A stretch of 10,843 nucleotides of DNA from Chlorobiota bacterium. GTDB taxonomy: Bacteria; Bacteroidota; Bacteroidia; Bacteroidales; JAADJA01. Location of the stretch: NCBI GenBank assembly GCA_030592565.1, contig JAUVIX010000099.1, forward strand, positions 1-10,843, in the 5' to 3' direction. Positions 1 through 7,035 of the stretch are shown in pieces; within the stretch, counting starts at the first letter, position 1; every line of letters starts with the position of its first letter. Made by a program: the position numbers and the translations under genes. The notes beneath the pieces were generated by a model, which worked only from the letters and a program-made list of their open reading frames with translations, ran no database searches and was not told where the DNA came from.

Positions 1-13
1 CTTCAACTTTATC

Positions 14-106
14 TCAGTCCAATAGTCTATCGGGATGTTCCTTTGATTTTTTAATACGGTTTCTTACAATTTCTTTATGTTCTTCTGGAATAGTAAATCT
101 TCTTTT
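14..106 (-). pseudogene. possible remnant of a small antitoxin-like gene
   Basis: On the minus strand an open stretch reads KRRFTIPEEHKEIVRNRIKK, then SKEHPDRLLD, then a TGA stop at 14-16, and after the stop DKVE to the window edge. The pattern of a helical EEHKEIVRNRI segment followed by P-x(4)-LDWDKV resembles the C-terminal half of small addiction-module component (antitoxin-like) proteins. There the residue at the stop would be Trp (TGG), so TGA could be a one-base nonsense change. No ATG lies in frame upstream; the frame runs into a poly-T stretch near 122-137, so the 5' end looks lost or shifted. TGA is a normal stop elsewhere in the window (5999-6001, 9071-9073), so recoding is unlikely. 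The family assignment is from memory of pattern only; the stretch is very short and could be chance. Confidence 0.3.
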
Positions 107-238
107 TATGATACATATACTAAAAAACAAAAAAAAAGAAGCATAAATTTTTCTTATACGTTTATTTTTTCTAATTTAGAGCCTTCAAATAAAACCATAT
201 AATATAGTAACGGTTAAACAATTTAAAAAGAGATAAAA
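107..238. other. AT-rich intergenic leader of the catabolic cluster
   Basis: Upstream of the dehydrogenase gene there is no coding potential. A long A-tract (122-137) could bend DNA. TACGTTTA (157-164) and TAATTTAG (172-179) each miss the TAnnTTTG consensus by one base, and TATAAT occurs at 198-203. The operon promoter is probably here, but I cannot pick one site. Confidence 0.35.
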
Positions 239-1387
239 ATGAATTTTGAATTAACAGAAGAGCAAAACTTAATTCGCGAAACAGTTCGTGACTTTGCTGA
301 AAGGGAGATAAAGCCGGTTGCAAAAGAGCTGGATGAAGAAGCTGAATTTTCGTACGACCTTACCCGAAAAATGGGTGAGCTTGGCCTGTTCGGAATGTAC
401 CTCCCCGAAAAATATGGAGGGCAGGATCTCGACACATTATCATATATAATTGCCGTTGAAGAACTTGCAAGAGTTGACGGCTCACAAGCAGCTACTCTTG
501 CCGCACATAACTCCCTTGGCATCGGGCCGCTTTATTATTATGGTACTGAGGAACAAAAAATGAAATACCTTCCACAGCTATGCACCGGAGAAGCATTATG
601 GGGTTTTGGGCTTACCGAGGCTAATGCCGGTTCCGACTCCAGGGGAACAAAAACAGTTGCAAAACTCGAAAATGGTGAATGGCTTATTAATGGTTCGAAA
701 ATTTTTATTACAAATGGTTCATGTGATATTTCAATTGGTTCTACAGTTCAGGCTGTTACAAAGGTATTAGAAAACGGAAAAAAGGAATTTACGACCATTA
801 TTGTAGATAAAGGAACTCTAGGCTTTAAGCAGGTTACAATGCATGGTAAGATGATGTGGCGGGCATCTGATACAGCGGAGTTGTATTTTGATGACTGTAA
901 GGTTCCCGAATCACATCTGCTTGGTAAAATAGGAGAAGGTTCACATATTATGTTAAGTACTCTTGATAATGGCAGATTGTCAATTGGAGCAATGGGGCTT
1001 GGCCTTGCACAGGGGGCTTTTGAAATGGCACTCCAGTATTCAAAAGAACGTAAACAATTTGGGAAACCGATCAGTAAATTCCAGATTAATGCCTTTAAGC
1101 TGGCTGATATGGCTATGAAAATAGAGCTTGCACGTAATCTGCTTTACAAAGCTTGTTGGTTGAAAGATAACGAAAAACCGTTTGCCAAAGAGGCTGCAAT
1201 GTCGAAACTGTATTGTTCTGAAATAGCCAAAGAAGTTGCTGATGAGGCAGTTCAAATACATGGTGGATATGGGTTAATGAAAGATTATGATATTGAGCGT
1301 TTCTATCGCGATCAGCGCTTATTACAAATAGGAGAAGGTACTTCAGAAATACAACGATTGGTTATTTCAAGGTATATTGGATGTTAA
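239..1387 (+). CDS. short-chain-type acyl-CoA dehydrogenase
   Basis: FAD-dependent cytoplasmic enzyme that oxidises an acyl-CoA to the trans-2-enoyl-CoA and passes electrons to an electron-transfer flavoprotein. The 382 residues match the usual ~380 of the family, in the standard order: N-terminal helical domain, middle beta domain with LTEANAGSD and the downstream GSKIFITNG, and C-terminal helical domain with the signature ending GEGTSEIQRLVISRYI. Glu366 in GEGT is in the position of the catalytic base of short- and medium-chain dehydrogenases. Isovaleryl-CoA dehydrogenase instead uses a Glu in the DLER-type segment of an earlier helix; the matching segment here is LDNGRLSIGA, with no Glu. 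I therefore favour a butyryl-CoA/short-chain-like substrate, although a branched acyl-CoA is not excluded. The start follows an A-rich leader and no strong Shine-Dalgarno is seen. It is first in the catabolic cluster, and its TAA is directly followed by the next ATG. Confidence 0.93.
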   Translation: MNFELTEEQNLIRETVRDFAEREIKPVAKELDEEAEFSYDLTRKMGELGLFGMYLPEKYGGQDLDTLSYIIAVEELARVDGSQAATLAAHNSLGIGPLYYYGTEEQKMKYLPQLCTGEALWGFGLTEANAGSDSRGTKTVAKLENGEWLINGSKIFITNGSCDISIGSTVQAVTKVLENGKKEFTTIIVDKGTLGFKQVTMHGKMMWRASDTAELYFDDCKVPESHLLGKIGEGSHIMLSTLDNGRLSIGAMGLGLAQGAFEMALQYSKERKQFGKPISKFQINAFKLADMAMKIELARNLLYKACWLKDNEKPFAKEAAMSKLYCSEIAKEVADEAVQIHGGYGLMKDYDIERFYRDQRLLQIGEGTSEIQRLVISRYIGC

Positions 1388-2242
1388 ATGAGAAAGATCA
1401 AAATCATAGAATCACCCCGTGATGCAATGCAGGGTCTGGTACGCTTTATCCCTACAAAAGATAAAGCAAGATATATTAATTCCCTTTTGAAAGTTGGTTT
1501 TTATACTATTGATTTTGGTAGCTTTGTTTCAGCAAAAGCAATTCCACAAATGAAAGATACGGCAGAAGTGGTGAAACTGCTGGATCTGTCAAATACAAAA
1601 TCTAAATTGCTTGCCATTGTTGGGAACAAACGCGGAGGAGAGGCAGCCGCGAGTTTTGATGAAATTTCATACCTTGGTTTTCCATTTTTTATATCTCCAA
1701 CATTTTTGGAGCGGAACATAAATTCAACAATTGCTAAATCACAGCAAACTGTTGATGACTTGCTCAATATCTGTGAACAAAAAAATAAAACGCTGGTTGT
1801 TTATATCTCAATGGCATTCGGCAATCCTTACGGTGATGAGTGGAATTGTGATGTGGTAGCCAACTGGGTTGATACTTTATATAATATGGGTGTCAGGATT
1901 ATCCCATTATCAGATACGGTCGGTATTTCAACCCGCAAGTCAATCAACTGTTTGTATTCTGCTTTAGTACCAGAGTTTGATGATATAGAATTTGGTTTTC
2001 ACCTTCACACAACTGTAAGACATTGGTATAAAAAAATCAATGCCGCGTTTATTAATGGATGCAGGCGATTTGATACTGTCATCAATGGCCTTGGAGGCTG
2101 TCCAATGGCTGAAAACCGGCTGGTAGGAAATCTTCGTACAAGTAATTTATTGGAATATTTTGAAATTAATTATGTTCCGATTGATATTGATGAAAAAGCC
2201 TTTGAGAATTCTTTTGGAATAGCTTTGGATGTTTTTCCATAG
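1388..2242 (+). CDS. hydroxymethylglutaryl-CoA lyase-like enzyme (catalytic Cys present)
   Basis: Member of the HMG-CoA lyase branch of the DRE-TIM metallolyases (TIM barrel), expected to cleave HMG-CoA or a similar 3-hydroxyacyl-CoA to acetyl-CoA plus a keto acid such as acetoacetate. The 284 residues cover a complete barrel. Visible active-site features: Arg11-Asp12 in SPRDAMQ near the N-terminus; SFVSAKAIPQMKD, matching the SFVSPKWVPQMAD block of true lyases; the metal-binding His205-x-His207 in GFHLHTTV; and Cys238 in GLGGCPMA with the metal ligand Asn248 in VGNL, equivalent to the signature loop of human HMGCL. Differences: the Asp usually following the HxH pair is Thr here, and the N-terminal motif is SPRDAMQ rather than GPRDGLQ, so substrate specificity may differ. 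The ATG abuts the TAA of the dehydrogenase gene (TAAATG), which suggests translational coupling in one operon. Confidence 0.82.
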   Translation: MRKIKIIESPRDAMQGLVRFIPTKDKARYINSLLKVGFYTIDFGSFVSAKAIPQMKDTAEVVKLLDLSNTKSKLLAIVGNKRGGEAAASFDEISYLGFPFFISPTFLERNINSTIAKSQQTVDDLLNICEQKNKTLVVYISMAFGNPYGDEWNCDVVANWVDTLYNMGVRIIPLSDTVGISTRKSINCLYSALVPEFDDIEFGFHLHTTVRHWYKKINAAFINGCRRFDTVINGLGGCPMAENRLVGNLRTSNLLEYFEINYVPIDIDEKAFENSFGIALDVFP

Positions 2243-2249
2243 GTTTGTT

Positions 2250-2330
2250 TTTATATATAGTCCCGATAGGGACGACCTGGTATTATAATGAACCTTATTT
2301 ACCTCGGCTTGTTATTGAATATTATACAAT
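2250..2330 (+). repeat. REP-like intergenic element with perfect hairpin
   Basis: The gap between the lyase stop and the synthetase start holds GTCCC-GATA-GGGAC (2260-2273), a perfect 5-bp inverted repeat with a 4-nt loop, followed by GACCTGG and an AT-rich tail. Hairpins of the form TCCCG(A/T)TAGGGA followed by GAC or GGA recur as dispersed intergenic elements in many environmental Bacteroidetes genomes (recollection, not checked). The element keeps an open frame joined to the synthetase gene, so automatic gene calls can wrongly extend that gene upstream with a TTG start at 2245. Only one copy is in the window, so repetition is inferred from resemblance. The outer boundaries are approximate. 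A role in mRNA processing or attenuation within the operon is possible but unproven. Confidence 0.5.
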
Positions 2331-2334
2331 CAAT

Positions 2335-4272
2335 ATGAGCAATAGAATTCTATGGAAACCATCAAAAGAGTACAAAGAAAATTCGCAGATGTACGATTTT
2401 CTAAGTCGTATTTCCGAAAAATACAATCTGCCCGACAATGAATATTACACGATACACGATTGGAGCATAAAAAACACAACATATTTCTGGGCTGAAATTT
2501 GGGATTATTGTGATGTAAAATACTCCAAATCTTATAACGAGGTTATTGACGACCCTAAAAAAATGCCCGGTGCTAAATGGTTTTCAGGGGCAAGACTCAA
2601 TTTTGCAGAAAACCTGCTACGAAGAAAAGACAACCATAAAGCAATTATTTTCAGAGGGGAAACCTCTGTGGAGCTGGAGTTGACTTATGCAGAACTTTAT
2701 GAGCAGGTAAGAAGAGCTTCTGCTGCACTTAGAAAAGCAGGTGTAAAAAAAGATGATCACATAGCTGCCTTTATGCCAAATATGCCGGAGACTGTTATTA
2801 TGATGCTGGCTGCTGCCTCCATAGGTGCAGCCTGGTCATCAACCTCACCTGACTTTGGTATAAAAGGTGTATCCGACCGCTTTTCGCAAATTGAGCCAAC
2901 AATTATTCTTGCTGCCGACGGATATTATTATAAGGGAAAGGTTTTTGATTCACAGGAAAAACTTAAAGGCATAATTCATAATCTCCCAAGTGTAAAAACA
3001 GTTGTGCTTGTGGATTATACCGGAAATGCAAACACCGATATAATTCCAAATTCGGTTTTATGGGATGACTTTGTTGTCGCGACTGACGAGGAACTTATTT
3101 TTGAGCAATTACCATTCGACCACCCTCTCTATATTATGTTCTCATCCGGAACAACAGGACTTCCTAAAAGTATCGTACATTCAGCCGGAGGCACCTTGCT
3201 TCAGCATCTTAAAGAGCTAAATTTACATTCAAACATTAGCAGTGACCAGACTGTTTTTTACTATACCACCTGTGGCTGGATGATGTGGAACTGGTTTATC
3301 AGCAGCCTGGCAACAGGAGCAACCCTAGTGCTTTATGACGGAAACCCGTTTTATCCCGGACCGGATGCTTTATTGAAAATGGCAGATGAGTTGAACATTT
3401 CATTTTTTGGGACAAGTGCTAAATACATAGCATTTCTGGAAGCTGAAGGTATAAAACCTTCTGAAATTTCAGACTTTTCCAGTCTTAAAGTAATTGCCTC
3501 AACAGGTTCTCCCCTTTCAGACGAAAGTTTTGAATTTGTTTACCGCGACTGGAAAAAAGATGTGCAGCTTTCGTCAATTGCAGGTGGTACTGATATTATT
3601 TCCTGCTTTATGCTGGGCAATCCAACACTTCCGGTTTATAAAAGTGAGATTCAGTGCAAAGGCTTTGGCATGGATATAGATTGTTTTGACGAACAGGGAA
3701 ATTCACTCATTGATGAACAGGGTGAGTTGGTTTGCAAAACAGCCTTCCCTTCAATGCCGATATATTTCTGGAATGATAAGAATAATTCAAAATACATGAG
3801 TACCTATTTTGATACTTTTCCTGGTATCTGGCGTCATGGAGACTTCATTGTAATTACGAAACATGGTGGTATTGTAATGTATGGCCGATCGGATGCAACC
3901 CTTAACCCGCAAGGTGTCAGGATAGGAACGGCAGAGATTTACCGTGTGGTTGAAAACATGGAAGAAATTATGGATTCAGTAGTTGTAGGGAAAAAAGAAG
4001 ATAGTGATGAGATTGTTGTATTATTTGTAAAACTGAATGAAGGTTTTATGCTTACTGATGATTTACAAAAGCGAATAAAAATAAATATTCGTAATGGCTG
4101 TAGCCCGAGACATGTTCCCGAAATTATTAAAACCGTTCCTGATATACCACACACTATTAATGGAAAGAAAGTTGAGATAGCGGTTAAAAAAATTATTAAT
4201 GGTGAAGAGGTGATGAATAAAGATGCTCTCGCTAATCCTGAAAGTTTGGATTATTATAAGGATATTTTGTAA
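2335..4272 (+). CDS. acetoacetyl-CoA synthetase (acetoacetate--CoA ligase)
   Basis: Cytoplasmic ANL-superfamily ligase that activates acetoacetate with ATP and CoA to acetoacetyl-CoA, AMP and PPi, so ketone produced by an HMG-CoA lyase can enter thiolysis or biosynthesis. From ATG 2335 the protein is 645 residues, close to the family's ~650. Evidence: an acetyl-CoA-synthetase-type N-terminal block (GAKWFSGARLNFAENLL); the P-loop SSGTTGLPKSIVHSAGG starting at Ser270; the CGWMMWNW segment typical of this subfamily; the hinge region YGRSDATLNPQGVRIGTAEIY; and the C-terminal catalytic lysine Lys611 in NGKKVEIAVKK, the motif that separates acetoacetyl- from acetyl-CoA synthetases. I chose ATG 2335 because MSNRILWKPSKEYKENSQM matches the family's usual N-terminus. 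The longer frame from TTG 2245 would add 30 residues encoded by the REP-like element. Confidence 0.92.
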   Translation: MSNRILWKPSKEYKENSQMYDFLSRISEKYNLPDNEYYTIHDWSIKNTTYFWAEIWDYCDVKYSKSYNEVIDDPKKMPGAKWFSGARLNFAENLLRRKDNHKAIIFRGETSVELELTYAELYEQVRRASAALRKAGVKKDDHIAAFMPNMPETVIMMLAAASIGAAWSSTSPDFGIKGVSDRFSQIEPTIILAADGYYYKGKVFDSQEKLKGIIHNLPSVKTVVLVDYTGNANTDIIPNSVLWDDFVVATDEELIFEQLPFDHPLYIMFSSGTTGLPKSIVHSAGGTLLQHLKELNLHSNISSDQTVFYYTTCGWMMWNWFISSLATGATLVLYDGNPFYPGPDALLKMADELNISFFGTSAKYIAFLEAEGIKPSEISDFSSLKVIASTGSPLSDESFEFVYRDWKKDVQLSSIAGGTDIISCFMLGNPTLPVYKSEIQCKGFGMDIDCFDEQGNSLIDEQGELVCKTAFPSMPIYFWNDKNNSKYMSTYFDTFPGIWRHGDFIVITKHGGIVMYGRSDATLNPQGVRIGTAEIYRVVENMEEIMDSVVVGKKEDSDEIVVLFVKLNEGFMLTDDLQKRIKINIRNGCSPRHVPEIIKTVPDIPHTINGKKVEIAVKKIINGEEVMNKDALANPESLDYYKDIL

Positions 4273-4280
4273 TTTTGCAT
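4245..4280 (+). promoter_or_regulatory. candidate Bacteroidetes promoter for the DUF488 cassette
   Basis: TAATTTTG at 4270-4277 fits the Bacteroidetes -7 consensus TAnnTTTG exactly. TTTG at 4245-4248 lies 21 nt upstream, where the -33 element is expected. The -7 element overlaps the TAA stop of the synthetase gene and ends 10 nt before the ATG at 4288, so the transcript would have an almost leaderless 5' end. The -33 element lies within coding sequence, so part of the match could be chance. Confidence 0.42.
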
Positions 4281-4287
4281 TGAAATT

Positions 4288-5172
4288 ATGTTTTATAGAA
4301 GAAAAATCATACTTGCTTTATTACAGCTTTTTGACGGTAAATTAGAAAAGATAAGATTACAAAAGCTTCTGTTTCTAATAGCCCAAAGGCAACAGCAGCC
4401 TAGTTATGATTTTATCCCATATAAATATGGATGCTACTCCTTTTCTGCAAATGCTGACTTAGGAGCTATGGCAAAAAAGGCATTGTTACTAGAAGATAGC
4501 AAGAATTTCGAAAAAGTAGATAGTATTAACTATTTAAAAATGCTTAAAAAAGATGATTTAAAGATTATACAGGAAATTCAAAAGTTATATGGTGAAATGA
4601 GCAGTAATGCTTTAATTAAGCATACATATATTAATTACCCATACTGGGCTATTAAGAGCGAGGTAGCCGAAAATATCCTAAAAATAACTGAACTTAATAA
4701 CATAAGAAAAAGCGAAACAAGGGTTGATAAAACCATTCTATTTACTATTGGTTACGAAGGCATATCATTAGAAGAATATTTGAATCGATTATTGAAAAAT
4801 GATATTAAAATATTGATAGATGTTAGACAAAACCCATTAAGTATGAAATATGGTTTTAGTAAAACACTGTTAAAAAAATATTGTGAAAGTTTGGGTATTA
4901 AATATTTACATTTTCCCGAAGTTGGAATCCATGGGAGTAAGCGACAAGAATTAAATAATCAAAGTGACTACGATAAATTATTTACTGTTTACAAGAAGGA
5001 AAACTTAGCTAAGACTAAACCTACACAAAAAAGTATTATAAAACTTTTAAAGGAGAATAAACGAATCGCACTTACCTGTTTTGAAGCCAACATTAGTCAG
5101 TGCCACAGAAAACCTCTTGCTGAATCAATTGAATCCTTTCCTGAATTTACTTATGAAGTAAAACATATTTAA
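4288..5172 (+). CDS. DUF488 protein with N-terminal helical (SocA/Panacea-like) domain
   Basis: Function unknown. The C-terminal half (residues ~150-290) is a DUF488 domain: TIGYEG at 153-158, the LIDVRQNPLS segment with Asp178-Val-Arg180, and LTCFEANISQCHRKPLAE with Cys264 and Cys272-His273-Arg274. The paired Cys, the Glu and the CHR are the family's conserved cluster and may form an active or metal site. The first ~75 residues (RLQKLLFLIAQ, then YDFIPYKYGCYSFS) look like the helical domain of SocA/Panacea-type (DUF4065-like) proteins, which often act as antitoxins or sensors; this is my pattern reading only. Most DUF488 proteins are about 120-180 residues, so this one has an extra module. 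It lies 15 nt after the synthetase stop, with one nt between it and the next gene. The DNA is markedly more AT-rich than the flanking metabolic genes, consistent with acquisition by transfer. Confidence 0.72.
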   Translation: MFYRRKIILALLQLFDGKLEKIRLQKLLFLIAQRQQQPSYDFIPYKYGCYSFSANADLGAMAKKALLLEDSKNFEKVDSINYLKMLKKDDLKIIQEIQKLYGEMSSNALIKHTYINYPYWAIKSEVAENILKITELNNIRKSETRVDKTILFTIGYEGISLEEYLNRLLKNDIKILIDVRQNPLSMKYGFSKTLLKKYCESLGIKYLHFPEVGIHGSKRQELNNQSDYDKLFTVYKKENLAKTKPTQKSIIKLLKENKRIALTCFEANISQCHRKPLAESIESFPEFTYEVKHI

Positions 5173-5173
5173 A

Positions 5174-6001
5174 ATGGCACGGATCAAATTACTTATTACT
5201 GTTATTACATATCCTATGCCTTCCAGAAGTTATGATGAACTTGTTTGTACTGCCGGTGTTTTAGAAAATGGGGAATGGATTAGGATATATCCTGTACCAC
5301 TTAGTTTTTTAATTGATTTAAAAGGTTCAGGAAAAGTAAATAAAGTAAAATATACTTGGATTGAAATAGACTTAAATAAAAGGACTGATGATTTTAGGCC
5401 GGAAAGTTTTTCACCAAAACACTATGATTTTAGGGATATTTTAGTTCTGGAACAAGTTGACACAAAGGGAAATTGGTTTAATAGGAAGAAATTTTGTTTA
5501 AATAATGTTTATACCGATTTGTCAAAACTTATTGAAGATTCAAAAGCACCAAAAAACACTTCTCTGGCAACATATAAACCAAAAAAAATACTCAACCTTG
5601 AATGGGAGGAAGATGAAAGGGAATGGAAAGATGAATGGAAAGAACTAAGAAAGCTAGGTGATTTGTTCGCATCAGAGGGGTCTCCGGAAATACTAATCCC
5701 AAAACTACCCTATAAATTTTTCTACAAATTCGAAGATGCTTCCGGTAAAGTAAGACGGTTAATGATAGAAGATTGGGAAATAGGTGCCCTTTATTGGAAT
5801 TGCCTAAAAACTTCGGAAGGAAATGAAGTATTGGCTTTGGAAAAAGTAAAGCAACAATACGAATCTAATTTTTTGAGGAACAAAGATGTTTATCTATTTC
5901 TTGGTACAACTAAACAATGGCATTTGCGCAGATCAAACAATCCATTTGTAATTATCGGTGTTTTTTATCCAAAAAAGGAAACTCAAATAAGCTTATTCTG
6001 A
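5174..6001 (+). CDS. uncharacterised partner protein of the DUF488 gene
   Basis: I do not recognise a named family. The 275-residue soluble protein has no signal peptide, no membrane segment and no NTPase motif. The N-terminal third is beta-rich with SYDELVCTAGVLENGEWIRI and a conserved-looking FRPESFSP segment. The middle is very charged (EWEEDEREWKDEWKELRK, probably helical). The C-terminal part contains LMIEDWEIGALYWNC and then DVYLFLGTTKQWHLRR, ending in a beta segment, VIIGVFYP. The order of blocks suggests a compact alpha/beta domain possibly binding nucleic acid or nucleotide, but no catalytic signature is decisive. It starts one nt after the DUF488 stop and shares its AT-rich composition, so the two probably form a co-translated unit. 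I recall similar proteins beside DUF488 genes in other bacteria, which I cannot verify here. The pair separates two lyase-pathway genes. Confidence 0.7.
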   Translation: MARIKLLITVITYPMPSRSYDELVCTAGVLENGEWIRIYPVPLSFLIDLKGSGKVNKVKYTWIEIDLNKRTDDFRPESFSPKHYDFRDILVLEQVDTKGNWFNRKKFCLNNVYTDLSKLIEDSKAPKNTSLATYKPKKILNLEWEEDEREWKDEWKELRKLGDLFASEGSPEILIPKLPYKFFYKFEDASGKVRRLMIEDWEIGALYWNCLKTSEGNEVLALEKVKQQYESNFLRNKDVYLFLGTTKQWHLRRSNNPFVIIGVFYPKKETQISLF

Positions 6002-6030
6002 AAAATTAAAACTCATATAAAATTAAAAAC

Positions 6031-7035
6031 ATGCAATATCCAAAAAAAGTAACAATAGGCGACATAACCGTAAGAGACGGTTTTCAACACGAAGAAAAAT
6101 TTATCCCAACCGAAGCTAAACTCTGGCTTTCGGAGCAATTGATCCTTGCCGGGTTCAAGCACATCGAAGTAAGCAATTTCGGTAACCCGAAAGGGATGCC
6201 CCAGTTCAAGGACTGCGATGACCTTTTTAAACTAATCAGGAATAGTAAAAAACTCAAAGGTAAGCTTGATGATGTAAGCCTTACTGCAATTACAATCCGT
6301 GAACGTGCTATTGAGCGCGCCATCCGGGCTAAACATGATGGCTACGGACCCGATCGTATTTTACTTATGGTTTCAACAAGTGAATCACACCACCGAACAA
6401 ATTCCGGCATATCACTGGATGAGTATTGGAAAATGGCCGAAGAGTGGATACCAAAAGCACGTGATGCTGGTATAAAAGTCAACGGAACGGTTAGTACAAT
6501 CTGGGGTTGTCCTATTGAAGGGCCAACAGATTTGAAAAAAGCCATTGAATTTACAAAACGCTGGTTTGATATTGGAGCTAATGATGTTGAACATGCCGAC
6601 CATGATGGTTCTGCTTCTCCCGACAGGGTTTATGATTATTTCTCCATGTTATTGGATGCTGTGGATAATCCGCACAAACAAATTGCCCATTTTCACACTA
6701 CACGCGGTTGGGGATTGGCAAATGTACTGGCAGCACTACAGGCAGGAATGACAAATTATGAATCCACTATGGGTGGTATTGGCGGGCAGCCTGCAAACTT
6801 CGTTGACGGGGTTCCGGTTTCAGGAACTGGAGCCTATTATTATAAAGATGCCAAAGACTTTGGACTTGTGTCAACAGAAGATATGGTAGTTATGATGGAT
6901 GAAATGGGAATAGAAACCAATCTTGATATAGATAAAATCCTTGAAACTGGCGCTATGGTTGAACGTATCGTTGGCAGGAGGTTAAGGTCTGAAACCATTA
7001 ACAATGGACGTATACCCAAGTTTTTAAAGGGATAA
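6031..7035 (+). CDS. HMG-CoA lyase-like (pyruvate carboxyltransferase-type) protein lacking the catalytic Cys
   Basis: DRE-TIM metallolyase homologue of 334 residues, longer than the 284-residue lyase encoded upstream. The barrel start ITVRDGFQHEEKFIPTEAK has Arg15-Asp16; SNFGNPKGMPQFKD corresponds to the SFVSPKWVPQM block; and the metal-binding His220-x-His222 is in HFHTTRGWGLANV. The signature loop reads GGIGGQPANF: the cysteine of GLGGCP is replaced by Gln253, and the Asn metal ligand at the end of the loop appears to be Thr266 (SGTGAYYY), with about four extra residues in the loop. It should still bind metal and an oxo/hydroxy acid, but a Cys-dependent HMG-CoA lyase mechanism is doubtful. 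It may cleave or condense a related substrate, or form a heteromer with the first lyase. It lies 29 nt after the cassette and matches the metabolic genes in base composition, so it probably once followed the synthetase gene directly. Confidence 0.8.
   Translation: MQYPKKVTIGDITVRDGFQHEEKFIPTEAKLWLSEQLILAGFKHIEVSNFGNPKGMPQFKDCDDLFKLIRNSKKLKGKLDDVSLTAITIRERAIERAIRAKHDGYGPDRILLMVSTSESHHRTNSGISLDEYWKMAEEWIPKARDAGIKVNGTVSTIWGCPIEGPTDLKKAIEFTKRWFDIGANDVEHADHDGSASPDRVYDYFSMLLDAVDNPHKQIAHFHTTRGWGLANVLAALQAGMTNYESTMGGIGGQPANFVDGVPVSGTGAYYYKDAKDFGLVSTEDMVVMMDEMGIETNLDIDKILETGAMVERIVGRRLRSETINNGRIPKFLKG

Noticed and set aside
14..16. TGA read as tryptophan (alternative genetic code)
   Set aside because: TGA ends other clear genes here (5999-6001 and 9071-9073), so the standard bacterial code applies.
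157..203. Promoter elements TACGTTTA, TAATTTAG and TATAAT before the dehydrogenase
   Set aside because: Each deviates from TAnnTTTG or is the E. coli form, and none has a convincing -33 partner; listed only as a leader region.
2245..2334. Upstream TTG start giving a 675-aa synthetase
   Set aside because: The extra 30 residues are encoded by the REP-like hairpin element, and MSNRILWKPSKEY at 2335 matches the usual N-terminus of acetoacetyl-CoA synthetases.
5177..5200. TGGCAC as the -24 half of a sigma-54 promoter
   Set aside because: No TTGC-type -12 element follows at the required spacing, and the site lies inside the start of a coding region.
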